A stretch of DNA of 64,000 nucleotides from Neisseriaceae bacterium TC5R-5 (GCA_020830965.2 JACCFC020000010.1:1-64000); one strand, 5' to 3'. Shown: positions 47,036 to 58,411, counted from the stretch's first letter. Program-made: numbers and translations. Notes: a model not told the origin generated them from the letters alone.

Positions 47036-49390
47036 TTACCCCTGCTTGATTTCGATAGCGTCAAACATACCGCCCAGCGTCTGCGTTGCCGCATGCGCTG
47101 TAGCGACGCGAACCGCGTCCATAGGCAGACCATTATCCACCTGTACCGGCAGCCTAGCCTCGGCAGAACCCTGCCGTAGCAGTACCATCTCACCAGCACT
47201 CAGACCCAGCTTGGCCAGCAAGCTGCCATGCACGGTCACTACCGGTGCGGCAGCATCACGTGTCTGCTGCAAGGAAACGGCACGACGGCAAATGGCATCC
47301 GCCTGATAGAGCGGTACTTCACCAATACGCACCAGACCGGCAGCAGCAGCGGTATCTACCGGAATCGCACTCAAGCCGTTATTCAGCTGCGTCGCGATAT
47401 CCACCTTGCTCAGCAGCTCGGCACGTATCTCTTCCACGCTATTGAAGTCAAAACCAGGCAGGCTAAGCAGGTTGCCCAGCACACGCAACACCTTCCAAGC
47501 CGGACGGGTTTCAGCCAAAGGACGCACCACGCCGTTAAAACTTTGTAACTTGCCTTCCATATTGACGAAGGAGCCGGCGGTTTCCGCAAACGGAGCAATC
47601 GGCAACAAGACATCAGCGTAATCAAGCAAGCCCTGGCCTTTATAAGCAGTCAGCGCGATCACCGTAGCAGCCTGCTGCATAGCCGCCCGTGCCGCCTGCG
47701 GGTTGTAACTGTCAAACTCTACTTCGGTATTCAGCAACACATAGGCTTTTTTCGCTTGGGCAATCATCTGACCAGCATTAGCCCCAGCTGATACTTGCGC
47801 ACCACCCACACCACGCTGCGGCAAAGCACCGACCAACTCGGCGCCCACACTGTTAGCCGCTTCACTGAGCAAACCGAAACGTGCACCCGAGATACGGCCG
47901 ATTTCCTGCGCCAAAGCCAACAACTGCGCAAAAGCAGGGTGATGCTGCGCCACATTACCTAACACAATGGCGGCGTTATCGCTTGCACTGAGACTGGCGG
48001 CGATAGCACAAGCCCCCTCGGAAACGGTAATGTCTGACAAATCCAGCGCGGGAATCGCCGCCTTGATTTCAGCCACTGCTTTCAACACCTGTGCCAGACC
48101 ATTTACCAGCGCCAACGGTGAGACAATCAACTTACCCTGTAGCTTGATCTGCAGATCATCATCAGCAATATGCAGAATATTCAGCTCACTACCCTTCTTC
48201 GCCGCTACCCGTAAACGGGCGGCCAGCAAAGGCTGTTCTTTACGCAGCGTAGAACCGACCACCAGCAACGATTTGGCCTTGCTCAACTCGACAATACTGC
48301 AGCCCAACCACTGCGCGCCCTGCTGCGCCTCATCGGCGCTAAAGTCGCTACGGCGTAGCCGATAATCGATGCTGTTAACGCCAAAGGCTCGCGCGAGTTT
48401 CTGCGCCAGATACAGCTCTTCCGTAGTGGAATGGGGCGAGGTCAGGAAGCCGATAGCATCCTTGCCATGGTCGGCAGCCACACCGGTCAACCCCTTCACC
48501 ACATAGTTCAGCGCAGTTTCCCAATCGGTTTCATGCCATTTGCCATCAAATTTGATCATCGGCTGTTGCAGACGCTCAGCCGAATTCAAACCTTCATAAG
48601 CAAAGCGATCACGATCCGCCAGCCAACATTCATTAATGGCTTCATTTTCCAGCGGCAATACCCGCATCACTTCGTTTTGCTTCACCTGCACAATCAGGTT
48701 GGAACCTAGGCCATCATGCGGACTCACCGACTTACGCCGAGACAATTCCCAGGCACGAGTGCTATAGCGGAATGGTTTAGAGGTGAGCGCGCCAACCGGA
48801 CATAAGTCGATGACATTGCCGGAAATTTCCGAATCCACCGTCTTACCCAGATAAGGCATGATTTCGGAAAACTCACCGCGATTAGCCATGCCGATTTCCT
48901 GGAAGCCACCAATCTCCTCAGTAAAACGTACACAACGAGTACAGTGAATACAGCGTGACATTTCTTCGGCTGACACCAGCGGGCCCATTTCCTTACCCAC
49001 TACCGCCCGTTTTTCTTCGCGATAACGCGATGAGGAATTACCGTAACCTACTGCTAAATCCTGCAACTGACATTCACCGCCCTGATCACAGATAGGGCAA
49101 TCAAGCGGGTGATTAATCAGTAAAAACTCCATCACTCCAGCCTGCGCTTTTTTAGCCAGATCGGAATGAGTATGCACTTTCATGCCGTCCGTTACCGGCG
49201 TGGCACAAGCGGGCAGCGGCTTGGGGGCCTTTTCCACTTCCACCAGGCACATACGGCAATTTGCGGCAATAGACAACTTCTTGTGATAACAGAAGTGCGG
49301 AATATAAGTCCCCACTGAGTGGGCGGCATCCATAACGGTACTGCCTTGCGGCACCGTCAGTTTTTTTCCGTCGATTTCGATTTCAAGCAT
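47036..49390 (-). CDS. nuoG: NADH-quinone oxidoreductase subunit G
   Basis: 784-aa peripheral-arm subunit. The N-terminal 2Fe-2S ferredoxin domain has FCYHKKLSIAANCRMCLVE, then CPICDQGGECQLQD and HCTRCVRF for the 4Fe-4S clusters; the molybdopterin oxidoreductase-like domain follows without a cofactor role in the family. It starts 3 nt after nuoF. Confidence 0.97.
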   Translation of the reverse strand: MLEIEIDGKKLTVPQGSTVMDAAHSVGTYIPHFCYHKKLSIAANCRMCLVEVEKAPKPLPACATPVTDGMKVHTHSDLAKKAQAGVMEFLLINHPLDCPICDQGGECQLQDLAVGYGNSSSRYREEKRAVVGKEMGPLVSAEEMSRCIHCTRCVRFTEEIGGFQEIGMANRGEFSEIMPYLGKTVDSEISGNVIDLCPVGALTSKPFRYSTRAWELSRRKSVSPHDGLGSNLIVQVKQNEVMRVLPLENEAINECWLADRDRFAYEGLNSAERLQQPMIKFDGKWHETDWETALNYVVKGLTGVAADHGKDAIGFLTSPHSTTEELYLAQKLARAFGVNSIDYRLRRSDFSADEAQQGAQWLGCSIVELSKAKSLLVVGSTLRKEQPLLAARLRVAAKKGSELNILHIADDDLQIKLQGKLIVSPLALVNGLAQVLKAVAEIKAAIPALDLSDITVSEGACAIAASLSASDNAAIVLGNVAQHHPAFAQLLALAQEIGRISGARFGLLSEAANSVGAELVGALPQRGVGGAQVSAGANAGQMIAQAKKAYVLLNTEVEFDSYNPQAARAAMQQAATVIALTAYKGQGLLDYADVLLPIAPFAETAGSFVNMEGKLQSFNGVVRPLAETRPAWKVLRVLGNLLSLPGFDFNSVEEIRAELLSKVDIATQLNNGLSAIPVDTAAAAGLVRIGEVPLYQADAICRRAVSLQQTRDAAAPVVTVHGSLLAKLGLSAGEMVLLRQGSAEARLPVQVDNGLPMDAVRVATAHAATQTLGGMFDAIEIKQG

Positions 49391-49393
49391 CGC

Positions 49394-50689
49394 TCAACAC
49401 CATTTGTGATCCACCAAGGTCTTCTTATGTTCGATTGCGTATTCGAACTCATGTCGGAAGTGCTTGGTGAAACTGCGAACCGGGAACACAGCAGCATCGG
49501 CCAAAGCACAGATAGTACGGCCTGCCATATTGTTACCCACGGAATCCAGAAGCTCGAGGTCATCAGGGCGACCCTGACCATTGGCAATACGATGCACGAT
49601 GCGATACAACCAGCCAGTACCCTCACGACACGGCGTACACTGACCGCAGGACTCTTCGTGATAGAAATAAGCCAGTCGCTCCAGCGCCTTGATCATGCAC
49701 ACATCTTCATTCATCACGATAACCGCGCCAGAACCCAGCATAGAACCGGCCTTGGCGATGCTATCGTAATCCATCGTGCATTGCAGCATGATGTCGGCCG
49801 GTAAAATCGGTGCCGAAGAACCGCCAGGAATAACGGCTTTGAGCTTCTTGCCATCGCGCATGCCACCGGCCATTTCCAGTAAATCAGCAAACGGCAAACC
49901 CAGCGGCACTTCGTAATTGCCCGGGCGATTGACATGGCCAGATACCGAAAACAATTTGGTCCCGCCATTATTCGGTTTGCCTTTTTCCAGAAAGGTCGTA
50001 CCGCCATCACGCATGATGAAAGGTACAGAGGCAAAGGACTCGGTATTGTTGATGGTGGTTGGTTTACCGTACAGACCAAAGCTGGCCGGGAACGGTGGTT
50101 TGAAACGTGGCTGGCCTTTTTTACCTTCCAGCGACTCCAGCAAGGCAGTCTCTTCGCCGCAGATATAAGCACCATAACCATGATGGGCAAACAGATCAAA
50201 GCTGAAGTCGCTACCCAAGATATTCTTGCCAAGCAGCCCGGCTTGTTTCGCCTCATCCAGCGCTTGTTCAAAGCGCTCGTATTCGGCAAAAATCTCACCG
50301 TGAATATAGTTGTAACCGGCAACAGTACCCATCGCATAACCGGCAATAATCATGCCTTCAATCAGCGAGTGCGGATTGAAGCGCAGGATATCGCGGTCTT
50401 TAAAGGTTCCTGGCTCTCCCTCGTCGGTATTACACACCACGTATTTATCGCCGGGAAAAGAACGGGGCATAAAGCTCCACTTCAAACCGGTCGGGAAGCC
50501 TGCACCGCCACGGCCACGTAGGCCGGAATTTTTAACTTCGGCGATTACTTCTTCCTGTGGCATCTTGCTCTCTACAATACGCCGCAAGGCCTGATAGCCA
50601 CCACGGGCCAGATAAGCTTCTAAACGCCAGCAATCGGGCTGAGAGGTATCGACACCCTCAAAAATCACACCATTGACGAAGACTGCCAT
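49394..50689 (-). CDS. nuoF: NADH-quinone oxidoreductase subunit F
   Basis: 431-aa flavoprotein subunit that oxidises NADH. The FMN/NADH-binding segment [17 protein letters not shown] is near residue 58-75 and the N3 4Fe-4S motif [10 protein letters not shown] near residue 350. The start codon shares one base with the nuoE stop (TAATG), giving tight coupling. Confidence 0.98.
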   Translation of the reverse strand: MAVFVNGVIFEGVDTSQPDCWRLEAYLARGGYQALRRIVESKMPQEEVIAEVKNSGLRGRGGAGFPTGLKWSFMPRSFPGDKYVVCNTDEGEPGTFKDRDILRFNPHSLIEGMIIAGYAMGTVAGYNYIHGEIFAEYERFEQALDEAKQAGLLGKNILGSDFSFDLFAHHGYGAYICGEETALLESLEGKKGQPRFKPPFPASFGLYGKPTTINNTESFASVPFIMRDGGTTFLEKGKPNNGGTKLFSVSGHVNRPGNYEVPLGLPFADLLEMAGGMRDGKKLKAVIPGGSSAPILPADIMLQCTMDYDSIAKAGSMLGSGAVIVMNEDVCMIKALERLAYFYHEESCGQCTPCREGTGWLYRIVHRIANGQGRPDDLELLDSVGNNMAGRTICALADAAVFPVRSFTKHFRHEFEYAIEHKKTLVDHKWC

Positions 50690-51189
50690 TAGTTCAACTC
50701 CGCCAGTTTTTGATCGATGGCTTCAGGGGTCATAAAGCTGCACATCTGATGATTGTTCACCAACAGTACCGGTGCATCACCGCAAGCGCCCATGCACTCC
50801 CCTTCTAACAGGGTGTATTTGCCATCGGCCGAGGTTTCGCCAATTGCGATACCCAGCTTTTTCGACAGATACTCGGCGGCATTCACCCCACCGGACAGCG
50901 CGCAGGGCAGATTGGTACAGACCGTAATCTTGTACTGCCCTACCGGCTTCATGTCATACATATTGTAAAAAGTAGCCACTTCATAAGCTGCTACTGGTGC
51001 AATCTGCAGATAATTCGCCACAAATTCGATCAACTCAGTATTGAGACAACGTTCTTCTGGCGTTTTGCCGGTAGCGCGGCGCTCAGTCAAGGCAATGCGT
51101 AAAGCACCCATCACCGCAGAGCGCTTTTGCTCACTAGGATATTTAGCGACCTCGCGGTCGATACTGGCAAGTGATTGTGCGGATAACAT
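50689..51189 (-). CDS. nuoE: NADH-quinone oxidoreductase subunit E
   Basis: 166-aa subunit with a thioredoxin-like 2Fe-2S domain (cluster N1a): [11 protein letters not shown] and [16 protein letters not shown] supply four cysteines. Its start shares one base with the nuoD stop (TGATG). Standard length. Confidence 0.97.
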   Translation of the reverse strand: MLSAQSLASIDREVAKYPSEQKRSAVMGALRIALTERRATGKTPEERCLNTELIEFVANYLQIAPVAAYEVATFYNMYDMKPVGQYKITVCTNLPCALSGGVNAAEYLSKKLGIAIGETSADGKYTLLEGECMGACGDAPVLLVNNHQMCSFMTPEAIDQKLAELN

Positions 51190-52442
51190 CAGCGGTCAAT
51201 CTCCCCAAATACGATATCTTGCGTACCGATAATGGCTACCACGTCGGCAATCATATGGCCTCTGGCCATTTCATCCAGCGCGGCCAGATGTGGATAGCCC
51301 GGAGCACGAATCTTCAGACGATAAGGCTTGTTGGCGCCATCAGAAATCAGGTAAACCCCAAACTCTCCTTTAGGATGTTCGGTGCCGACATAAGCCTCGC
51401 CTTCGGGCACATGCATACCTTCGGTAAACAGTTTGAAATGGTGAATCAGGTCTTCCATATTGGCCTTCATACCTTCACGCGAAGGCGGAGCCACTTTATG
51501 GTTGTCGGTAATCACCGGCCCTGGATTTTGCCGTAACCAAGCGATGCACTGCTGAATAATGCGGTTGGACTGGCGCAGCTCTTCTATCCGCACCAGATAG
51601 CGATCGTAACAATCACCGGTAACACCCACCGGAATATCAAAATCCAGCTTGGCATAAACATCGTAAGGCTGTTTTTTACGCAGATCCCAGGCAATGCCCG
51701 AACCACGCAACATAGGCCCAGTCAGACCCAGATTCAACGCACGCTCCGGGGTAACAACACCAATACCGACCGTGCGCTGTTTCCAGATACGGTTATCCGA
51801 TAACAGCGTTTCATACTCATCGATATAAGTAGGGAAACGTTTGGTGAAATCTTCGATGAAATCCAGCAAAGAACCTTGGCGCCCTTCATTTAAGCGCGCC
51901 AACTCACGTGCATTTTTGATTTTGGAGACCCGGTACTGCGGCATGCTGTCGGGCAAATCACGATAAACGCCGCCGGGACGGAAGTAGGCCGCATGCATAC
52001 GCGCACCTGACACCGCTTCGTAACAGTCCATCAGATCCTCACGCTCACGGAAAGCGTAGAGGAACATCGTCATTGCACCGATATCAAGCGAGTGCGCACC
52101 CAGCCACATCAGGTGGTTAAGAATGCGGGTAATCTCGGCAAACATCACCCGGATATACTGCGCCCGTTCAGGCACAGGCAGGCCTAGCAACTTTTCGATA
52201 CTCAGGCAGTAAGCGTGCTCGTTGCACATCATCGACACATAATCCAGACGGTCCATATAGGGCAAGGACTGGATAAAGGTCTTGTGTTCTGCCAGCTTTT
52301 CGGTACCGCGATGCAACAAACCAATATGCGGGTCGGCACGCTGCACCACCTCACCATCCAGTTCCAGCACCAGGCGCAATACGCCATGGGCGGCGGGATG
52401 CTGCGGACCAAAATTGAGGGTGTAGTTACGGATTTCAGGCAC
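51189..52442 (-). CDS. nuoD: NADH-quinone oxidoreductase subunit D
   Basis: 417-aa 49-kDa-type subunit lining the quinone site, separate from NuoC as usual outside the enterics. I take GTG at 52442 as start because AGGAG lies 7 nt upstream and the product then begins [20 protein letters not shown], the family N-terminus; an in-frame GTG at 52457 lies within the ribosome-binding site. The start overlaps the nuoC end by 8 nt. C-terminus GEIDR is the canonical ending (VFGEIDR). Confidence 0.96.
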   Translation of the reverse strand: MPEIRNYTLNFGPQHPAAHGVLRLVLELDGEVVQRADPHIGLLHRGTEKLAEHKTFIQSLPYMDRLDYVSMMCNEHAYCLSIEKLLGLPVPERAQYIRVMFAEITRILNHLMWLGAHSLDIGAMTMFLYAFREREDLMDCYEAVSGARMHAAYFRPGGVYRDLPDSMPQYRVSKIKNARELARLNEGRQGSLLDFIEDFTKRFPTYIDEYETLLSDNRIWKQRTVGIGVVTPERALNLGLTGPMLRGSGIAWDLRKKQPYDVYAKLDFDIPVGVTGDCYDRYLVRIEELRQSNRIIQQCIAWLRQNPGPVITDNHKVAPPSREGMKANMEDLIHHFKLFTEGMHVPEGEAYVGTEHPKGEFGVYLISDGANKPYRLKIRAPGYPHLAALDEMARGHMIADVVAIIGTQDIVFGEIDR

Positions 52443-53031
52443 CGTAGTTCTCCTCACGAATAATGCGTGGGGTGATTTCGCGCGGTTCTATCGTCACCGG
52501 CTGGTAAATCACACGCTGCTGAGTCGGGTCGTAACGCATTTCAACATGACCGGACAGGGGGAAATCTTTGCGGAAAGGATGACCAACAAAACCATAGTCA
52601 GTCAGAATGCGGCGTAAATCAGGATGACCATCAAACACAATCCCAAACAAATCGAACGCTTCACGCTCAAACCAGTTCAGACCATTCCAGACAGGCACCA
52701 AGGAGGGTAGCACTGGAAAACTATCGTCTTCAGCGAATACACGCAGACGCAGGCGATGATTGTGTGTAACAGAGAGCAGGTGATAAACCGCTGCAAAGCG
52801 TGGGCCATCCCACACCTCATCACGGTAGGCGCTATAGTCAACACCGCATAAATCGATACATTGCTCAAAAGAAAGGTCGGCATGATCGTGCAGCAAACTT
52901 GCCACTTCAATCAGATCTGCCGCTTTACATACAATGGTGAGCTCATCCAGAGCCAGCGTACTTTGCACGAGCTTATCGCCCAGTAGCTGCTGCACAACTG
53001 CCTCTAACGCTTCCATTTTTTTGGAGGCCAT
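52435..53031 (-). CDS. nuoC: NADH-quinone oxidoreductase subunit C
   Basis: 198-aa 30-kDa-type subunit. The signature [22 protein letters not shown] can be read in pieces ([44 protein letters not shown]). AAGG lies 9 nt before the ATG. It is 11 nt after nuoB. Confidence 0.97.
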   Translation of the reverse strand: MASKKMEALEAVVQQLLGDKLVQSTLALDELTIVCKAADLIEVASLLHDHADLSFEQCIDLCGVDYSAYRDEVWDGPRFAAVYHLLSVTHNHRLRLRVFAEDDSFPVLPSLVPVWNGLNWFEREAFDLFGIVFDGHPDLRRILTDYGFVGHPFRKDFPLSGHVEMRYDPTQQRVIYQPVTIEPREITPRIIREENYGA

Positions 53032-53042
53032 AAGTTTCTACC

Positions 53043-53519
53043 TTAGCGGGCGATGGTGTTGGTCCGTTTAATTTTGTTTTGTAACTGGATAATGCCGTAG
53101 AGCAAAGCTTCGGCAGTAGGAGGGCAGCCCGGCACGTACACATCAACCGGCACAATACGATCACAACCGCGCACAACCGAATAAGAGTAGTGATAATAAC
53201 CACCACCGTTGGCACAGGAGCCCATTGAAATCACCCAACGTGGCTCGGCCATCTGGTCGTACACCTTACGCAAAGCCGGTGCCATTTTATTACACAAGGT
53301 TCCCGCCACAATCATCAAATCAGACTGACGCGGGCTGGGACGAAACACAATACCGAAGCGGTCCAGATCATAACGGGCCGCGCCCGCATGCATCATCTCC
53401 ACCGCGCAACACGCCAGACCAAAAGTCATCGGCCACAAAGAGCCGGTACGTGTGTAGTTGATGAGTTTATCGGCAGTCGTGGTAACAAAACCCTTCTCCA
53501 GAATTCCTTCTATTCCCAT
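53043..53519 (-). CDS. nuoB: NADH-quinone oxidoreductase subunit B
   Basis: 158-aa subunit binding cluster N2, the last in the chain before quinone. [10 protein letters not shown] supplies the tandem cysteines, with further ligands in [10 protein letters not shown] and [14 protein letters not shown]. The ATG at 53519 gives the family N-terminus [14 protein letters not shown] and overlaps the nuoA end by 10 nt. Confidence 0.97.
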   Translation of the reverse strand: MGIEGILEKGFVTTTADKLINYTRTGSLWPMTFGLACCAVEMMHAGAARYDLDRFGIVFRPSPRQSDLMIVAGTLCNKMAPALRKVYDQMAEPRWVISMGSCANGGGYYHYSYSVVRGCDRIVPVDVYVPGCPPTAEALLYGIIQLQNKIKRTNTIAR

Positions 53520-53866
53520 TCCAGAGCTCCTTTTTTCCACATATAAATGAAGCCGAGGGTCAACACACCCAAGAACTCAACCATCACGCCCAGACCATAT
53601 GTACCCAGTTCCTTGAGCACCACCGACCACGGTAAGAGGAAGGCAATTTCCAAATCGAAGAGAATAAATAGAATGGCGATCAGATAATAGCGAACATCAA
53701 ACTTCATGCGAGCATCTTCGAAGGCCTCGAAGCCGCACTCGTATGGAGAAAGTTTCTCAGCATCGGGACGATTTGGGCCAATTAAGCTACCCAATAAGAT
53801 AGGCCCCACACCTACCAACAACCCGACAATGACAAACAACAGAATGGGAAAGTAATTTTGCAGCAT
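53510..53866 (-). CDS. nuoA: NADH-quinone oxidoreductase subunit A
   Basis: 118-aa membrane subunit with three helices. The ATG at 53866 gives [12 protein letters not shown], as in other betaproteobacteria; a longer frame would start with TTG at 53914. The conserved loop [23 protein letters not shown] is present (Cys in YECGFE), as are [11 protein letters not shown]. First gene of the nuo operon, 91 nt after the tRNA. Confidence 0.96.
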   Translation of the reverse strand: MLQNYFPILLFVIVGLLVGVGPILLGSLIGPNRPDAEKLSPYECGFEAFEDARMKFDVRYYLIAILFILFDLEIAFLLPWSVVLKELGTYGLGVMVEFLGVLTLGFIYMWKKGALEWE

Positions 53867-53957
53867 CTTCCCGTATACCCCCACAAATAAAGGGAAATCT
53901 TCCCTTGGCTCCAAATAAAACAGGCCATCGGTATCCCTATGGCCTGTTTTTGAATGA

Positions 53958-54042
53958 TGGTGCCGACAGTGAGACTCGAACTCACACAGCTTACGCCACT
54001 ACCCCCTCAAGATAGCGTGTCTACCAATTCCACCATGTCGGC
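53958..54042 (-). tRNA. leuU: tRNA-Leu (GAG)
   Basis: An 85-nt class II tRNA reads on the minus strand: acceptor GCCGACA (54042-54036) pairs with TGTCGGC (53968-53962), followed by discriminator A and an encoded CCA (53960-53958). The D arm has TGGTGGAATTGGTAGACACG; the anticodon stem CTATC/GGTAG holds loop TTGAGGG, anticodon GAG; a variable arm and the T arm with GTTCGAGTC follow. Located between secG and nuoA, probably co-transcribed with them. The gene symbol follows E. coli usage for tRNA-Leu(GAG). Confidence 0.97.
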
Positions 54043-54057
54043 ACAGCAAGCCTAATA

Positions 54058-54417
54058 TCACTCCGGTATTGTTGACTTCGCGCCGGAAGCGTTATTGCTA
54101 GGCACACCGGCTGGGACATGCGGTGCAACCTGCTCAGACTTAGGATGAGTAACACCCATCAAGCCTAGATCATTTTTATTGCTACCAGACAGAAAAACTA
54201 ATGTCAGTGAAGCAGCAAAAAACACAACTGCAGCAAATGCTGTCGCTCTACTCAAAAAATTGGCAGAACCAGACGCACCGAACAAGCTACCGGACGAACC
54301 ACTACCAAAAGCAGCACCCATATCGGCACCTTTACCATGCTGCATCAGCACCAGCACGATAATTGCCGCCGCAGCGATCAAATCTACTACAAGAATGAGT
54401 GTCTTAAAGTGTTCCAT
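54058..54417 (-). CDS. secG: SecG, protein translocase subunit
   Basis: 119-aa membrane subunit of the SecYEG translocon with two helices (about 4-24 and 54-76). The cytoplasmic loop between them has the SecG signature LMQHGKGADMGAAFGSGSS and GSANFLSRATA. The polar C-terminal tail is of variable type. It starts 1 nt after the tpiA stop region, in the same operon. Confidence 0.95.
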   Translation of the reverse strand: MEHFKTLILVVDLIAAAAIIVLVLMQHGKGADMGAAFGSGSSGSLFGASGSANFLSRATAFAAVVFFAASLTLVFLSGSNKNDLGLMGVTHPKSEQVAPHVPAGVPSNNASGAKSTIPE

Positions 54418-54418
54418 A

Positions 54419-55165
54419 CTATATCGATATTCCTGCTGCCTGGCAAATCACCTTGAATATTTCGGCATCTAGAGAGGCTCCGCCAACTAGCACACCATCA
54501 ACGTTTTTCGTTGCCAAAATGGGGGCGGCATTATCTGCTTTGACACTGCCGCCGTAGAGGACGCGAATATTAGCGGAGGCGTTAACGTTTTGCAAGCACC
54601 ATATTTTGATAGCGTCATGAATTTCAGCGACTTGGTCAAGACTGGCCACTTTACCCGTACCAATAGCCCAAACCGGCTCATACGCTACGACACACCCCCC
54701 TTCTGGGATATCCGTCAGCAAAGCCAACTGCTGATGAATCACCTCCAAATAGCCCCCCTGCTCACGTTGCGCCAAGGTTTCCCCGACACAAAACACCGGC
54801 ACCATACCAGCAGCCATGACATTACAAACTTTACTTAACAACGCGGCATCCGTTTCAGCGAAATACTGGCGGCGCTCCGAGTGACCAACTAACACATAAG
54901 TACAGCCACAATCGGCTAGCATCTCTGCACTCAGTTCCCCGGTATAAGCACCATCTGCGGCATAACGACTAACATCCTGCGCCGCCAGCCGAATCGCCCC
55001 ATCTTGCAACTGGGCAAATAAACGCTGCAAATAGACTGCTGGCGCCGCAATCGCTACTTGATCATTATTGGTGCTAGCGTCCCGCAACAAAGCAGCCAAT
55101 AAAGCCTCTGCGCTTTGGCTGCGCGTATTCATCTTCCAATTGCCAATCACCAACTTAGCAGGCAT
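54419..55165 (-). CDS. tpiA: Triose-phosphate isomerase
   Basis: 248-aa glycolytic enzyme interconverting dihydroxyacetone phosphate and glyceraldehyde 3-phosphate. The ATG at 55165 has GAGGAGGG just upstream and gives [13 protein letters not shown] with the catalytic Lys; VGHSERR carries the catalytic His, [11 protein letters not shown] the catalytic Glu, and LYGGSVK the phosphate-binding loop. An upstream ATG (55222) would add an unrelated 19-residue extension. First gene of tpiA-secG-tRNA-nuo, divergent from pstS. Confidence 0.97.
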   Translation of the reverse strand: MPAKLVIGNWKMNTRSQSAEALLAALLRDASTNNDQVAIAAPAVYLQRLFAQLQDGAIRLAAQDVSRYAADGAYTGELSAEMLADCGCTYVLVGHSERRQYFAETDAALLSKVCNVMAAGMVPVFCVGETLAQREQGGYLEVIHQQLALLTDIPEGGCVVAYEPVWAIGTGKVASLDQVAEIHDAIKIWCLQNVNASANIRVLYGGSVKADNAAPILATKNVDGVLVGGASLDAEIFKVICQAAGISI

Positions 55166-55274
55166 TGTGCCCTCCTCATGCTTGATATTTGGGAAGAGAT
55201 TATATCTTTGCAGCCTCGGCACACCAAACTAAAATGACGTTGTCCAGAACAAAGCTCATCAACTCATCGACGAA

Positions 55275-55292
55275 CTGTAATATTTCTGAAAG
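55275..55292 (+). promoter_or_regulatory. Pho box of the pst operon
   Basis: CTGTAATATTTCTGAAAG matches the PhoB consensus (two CTGTCAT-type repeats 11 nt apart) at 14 of 18 positions. A -10-like TAGTAT lies at 55303-55308, 10 nt after the box, the spacing typical of PhoB-activated promoters where the Pho box replaces the -35 box. Confidence 0.75.
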
Positions 55293-55363
55293 ATTCATAG
55301 TCTAGTATGCCCTCACTTTCTATATCGTCTCACTCTACAAAAACCCCTAAATTAGGAGTTCGC

Positions 55364-56410
55364 ATGAAAAAGTCTGTTGGTTTTGCTGCTCTGCTCATCG
55401 GTTCGACACTACTGGCTAGCACCACAGCCTTTGCCGCAGCCACCGTCACCGGCGCCGGCGCTACTTTCCCCTATCCGCTCTACGCCAGATGGGCCGCCGA
55501 CTACAAAGCGGCTACCGGTAACAGCGTCAACTATCAGTCTATCGGCTCCGGTGGTGGCATCAAACAGATTCAGGCCAAGACCGTCGACTTTGGCGCTTCC
55601 GATATGCCGTTAAAACCAGAGGAACTGGAAAAATCCAGCTTGGTACAGTTCCCTACCGTTATCGGTGGCGTTGTACCGATTGTGAATATCCCTGGCATTG
55701 CTCCTGGACAACTCAAATTTACTGGCCCGCTATTAGCCAACATTTATTTGGGTAAGGTCACCAAATGGAATGACCCGGCCATCAGCAAAATTAATCCGGG
55801 CATCAAACTGCCCGACATGAAAATTGCCACTGTCCGCCGTTCAGATGGCTCCGGCACCACCTTTATTTTCACCAACTATCTATCTAGTGTTTCCGCAGAA
55901 TGGGCGAAAGAAATTGGTTCCAATACCGCAGTTAACTGGAAAGGCAATCCAGTTGGCGGCAAAGGCAATGAAGGTGTCGCCAACTATGTTAGCCGTATCA
56001 AAGGCGCTATCGGCTACGTAGAATACGTTTACGCCAAGCAAAACAAACTGAGCTATGGTCAGATGCAAAACCAGGCAGGTAGCTTTGTAAAGCCTGATGA
56101 AGCCAGCTTTAAAGCAGCGGCGGCGAACGCCAACTGGAGCAAAGCACCCGGCTTCTATTTGCTGCTGACTAACCAGCCTGGCAAAGACAGCTGGCCCATC
56201 GCCGGCGCTACGTTCATCCTGATGCAGAAGAAGCAGGACAAGGCTGAGCAGGGCAAGGAAACACTGAAGTTTTTTGACTGGGCCTACAAAACCGGCGACA
56301 AAACTGCCCTTGGGATGGATTTCATTCCGATGCCGGATTCAGTAAAATCAGTGATTCGTGCCAGCTGGAAAAACATTACCGACAGTAGCGGTAAGTCCAT
56401 TTGGAACTAA
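55364..56410 (+). CDS. pstS: PstS, periplasmic phosphate-binding protein
   Basis: 348-aa binding protein of the high-affinity phosphate ABC transporter. The ATG at 55364 has AGGAG 5 nt upstream and gives a signal peptide MKKSVGFAALLIGSTLLAS ending near AFAA. The mature N-terminus TVTGAGATFPYPLYARW and the phosphate-binding segments IGSGGGIKQI, FGASDMPL and RRSDGSGTTFIFTNYL are characteristic. Followed by a terminator that sets it apart from pstCAB. Confidence 0.97.
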   Translation: MKKSVGFAALLIGSTLLASTTAFAAATVTGAGATFPYPLYARWAADYKAATGNSVNYQSIGSGGGIKQIQAKTVDFGASDMPLKPEELEKSSLVQFPTVIGGVVPIVNIPGIAPGQLKFTGPLLANIYLGKVTKWNDPAISKINPGIKLPDMKIATVRRSDGSGTTFIFTNYLSSVSAEWAKEIGSNTAVNWKGNPVGGKGNEGVANYVSRIKGAIGYVEYVYAKQNKLSYGQMQNQAGSFVKPDEASFKAAAANANWSKAPGFYLLLTNQPGKDSWPIAGATFILMQKKQDKAEQGKETLKFFDWAYKTGDKTALGMDFIPMPDSVKSVIRASWKNITDSSGKSIWN

Positions 56411-56446
56411 GCTATAAATAATTCGGGCTATCTGATGACAGTCATG

Positions 56447-56472
56447 GCCGGGGAAAATCTCCCCGGCTTTTT
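56447..56472 (+). terminator. Terminator between pstS and pstC
   Basis: GCCGGGGA (56447-56454) and TCCCCGGC (56460-56467) form a perfect 8-bp stem with a 5-nt loop, followed by TTTTT. It lies 37 nt after pstS and would reduce read-through into pstCAB, so the binding protein is made in excess. Confidence 0.85.
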
Positions 56473-56499
56473 GCCTGATGAACCATACAAAGTTGCCAC

Positions 56500-57462
56500 A
56501 TGCAAAAGTTAAGTACACCGCAACACATGAAGTTTCAATTACTGCTGGATAATCTGTTCAGACTGATTACCCGCAGTTTTGCTTTTGTTGTCCTAGCACT
56601 CCTGCTAGGCATTTTGATCTCCCTGCTGATCGGCGCCCTCCCCAGCATCAAGCATTTCGGCTGGGGCTTTCTGCTTAGCAATGAATGGGATCCTGTTGCC
56701 GATCGATATGGTGCGCTGGTTCCCATCTTCGGCACCCTCGCCACCTCATTCATCGCGCTGCTGATTGGTGTACCGGTCAGCTTTGGTATCGCCTTATTTC
56801 TTACTGAGCTATGCCCCACTTGGCTAAAGCGCCCACTCGGCGTTGCGGTAGAACTATTAGCGGGCATTCCCTCCATCATCTATGGTATGTGGGGCCTGTT
56901 TGTCTTCGCCCCCTTCTTTTCTGATCATATCCAACCGGTACTGATTGATAACTTGGGCGACATCCCATTGTTAGGGATCTTGTTTCAAGGCGCACCAATC
57001 GGCATTGGCATCTTCACTGCAGGCCTGATTCTAGCCATCATGGTGATTCCGTTCATCGCCTCGGTGATGCGTGATGTATTTGAAGTGGTTCCGGTAATGC
57101 TTAAAGAATCCGCTTATGGCCTGGGTTCGACCACTTGGGAAGTCGTGCGCTATGTCGTGCTGCCCTACACCAAAACCGGCGTCGTGGGTGGCATTATGCT
57201 CGGCTTAGGACGTGCGCTAGGCGAAACCATGGCGGTAACCTTTGTTATTGGCAACTCCACCCGCTTTGCTGTGGGACTGTTTGAACCCGGTAACTCCATT
57301 GCCTCGGCCCTGGCCAATGAATTTGCCGAAGCCAGTGGCGATCTCTACCTCTCCTCCCTGATTCAACTGGGCCTGATTCTGTTCTTCATCACTTTTGTCG
57401 TTCTGGCCTGCTCCAAAATCTTGCTATTACGGCTGAAACAACAAGAAGGCAAAGCGTCCTGA
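56500..57462 (+). CDS. pstC: PstC, phosphate ABC transporter permease
   Basis: 320-aa inner-membrane permease with six helices. The family EAA-like loop reads [17 protein letters not shown] near residue 205, and [19 protein letters not shown] follows. The ATG at 56500 has no clear Shine-Dalgarno; an ATG ten codons later (56527) is an alternative. Start of the pstCAB part of the operon. Confidence 0.95.
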   Translation: MQKLSTPQHMKFQLLLDNLFRLITRSFAFVVLALLLGILISLLIGALPSIKHFGWGFLLSNEWDPVADRYGALVPIFGTLATSFIALLIGVPVSFGIALFLTELCPTWLKRPLGVAVELLAGIPSIIYGMWGLFVFAPFFSDHIQPVLIDNLGDIPLLGILFQGAPIGIGIFTAGLILAIMVIPFIASVMRDVFEVVPVMLKESAYGLGSTTWEVVRYVVLPYTKTGVVGGIMLGLGRALGETMAVTFVIGNSTRFAVGLFEPGNSIASALANEFAEASGDLYLSSLIQLGLILFFITFVVLACSKILLLRLKQQEGKAS

Positions 57463-57484
57463 GAGCGATGAAAGCATTCTCCCT

Positions 57485-58399
57485 ATGAGCGAAATAACAA
57501 TGAACACCCCAGCAAAATCAAGCACCAGCGCGGGCAGTAACAGCTTAAAGATGAATAGTTTCATCTACCGCCGCCGCCGTTTGGTCAATCGTTTCAATAT
57601 GACCGCCTCCATGTGTGCGATGATTTTTGGCTTGTTCTGGCTGTTCTGGATTTTAATCACCCTACTGCAATATGGTCTGTCTGGCCTCAATCTGGAAGTA
57701 TTTACCGCCAGCACCCCTCCACCCGGCAGCAGTGGTGGCCTGGCCAATGCCATCTATGGCAGCTTGATGATGACCTTTTTCGGAACGCTATTTGGCACCC
57801 CCGTCGGCATTTTCGCCGGCATTTATCTGGCTGAATTCGGTCAACGTGGCTGGCTGGCACCCGCCACCCGCTTTATCAACGATATTCTGCTATCGGCACC
57901 ATCTATTGTGATCGGCCTGTTTATCTACGAAATGTACGTTGTCTCCGTCGGTCACTTTTCTGGCTGGGCCGGCTCGCTGGCACTGGCCATTCTGGTGATT
58001 CCAGTTGTAGTGCGCACCACGGAAAACATGCTGCGCCTAGTACCCAACAGCCTGCGCGAAGCCGCCGCTGCCCTGGGTGCGCCGCAATGGAAAATTACAT
58101 TGCAAGTCACTCTGCGCTCGGCCAAAGCCGGTGTATTAACCGGTATTTTGCTGGCAGTGGCACGCATTTCCGGTGAAACTGCTCCGCTACTGTTTACTGC
58201 GCTGAACAATCAGTTCTTCAGCAGCAATATGAACCAGCCTATGGCCAATCTACCGATGGTGATTTTCCAGTTTGCCATGAGCCCATATGAAGACTGGCAC
58301 CGCCTGGCTTGGGCCGGCTCACTGCTAATTACTTTCAGCGTACTGGCACTGAATATCATTGCTCGTTGGATGGGCAGTCAAAAAACTCAATCGCACTAA
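57485..58399 (+). CDS. pstA: PstA, phosphate ABC transporter permease
   Basis: 304-aa permease partner of PstC with six helices. Signatures: [41 protein letters not shown], and [20 protein letters not shown] (EAA loop), then [22 protein letters not shown] polar N-terminal tail of about 30 residues precedes the first helix; ATG 57500 is an alternative start. 22 nt after pstC. Confidence 0.95.
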   Translation: MSEITMNTPAKSSTSAGSNSLKMNSFIYRRRRLVNRFNMTASMCAMIFGLFWLFWILITLLQYGLSGLNLEVFTASTPPPGSSGGLANAIYGSLMMTFFGTLFGTPVGIFAGIYLAEFGQRGWLAPATRFINDILLSAPSIVIGLFIYEMYVVSVGHFSGWAGSLALAILVIPVVVRTTENMLRLVPNSLREAAAALGAPQWKITLQVTLRSAKAGVLTGILLAVARISGETAPLLFTALNNQFFSSNMNQPMANLPMVIFQFAMSPYEDWHRLAWAGSLLITFSVLALNIIARWMGSQKTQSH

Positions 58400-58411
58400 G
58401 GCTTACCGACT

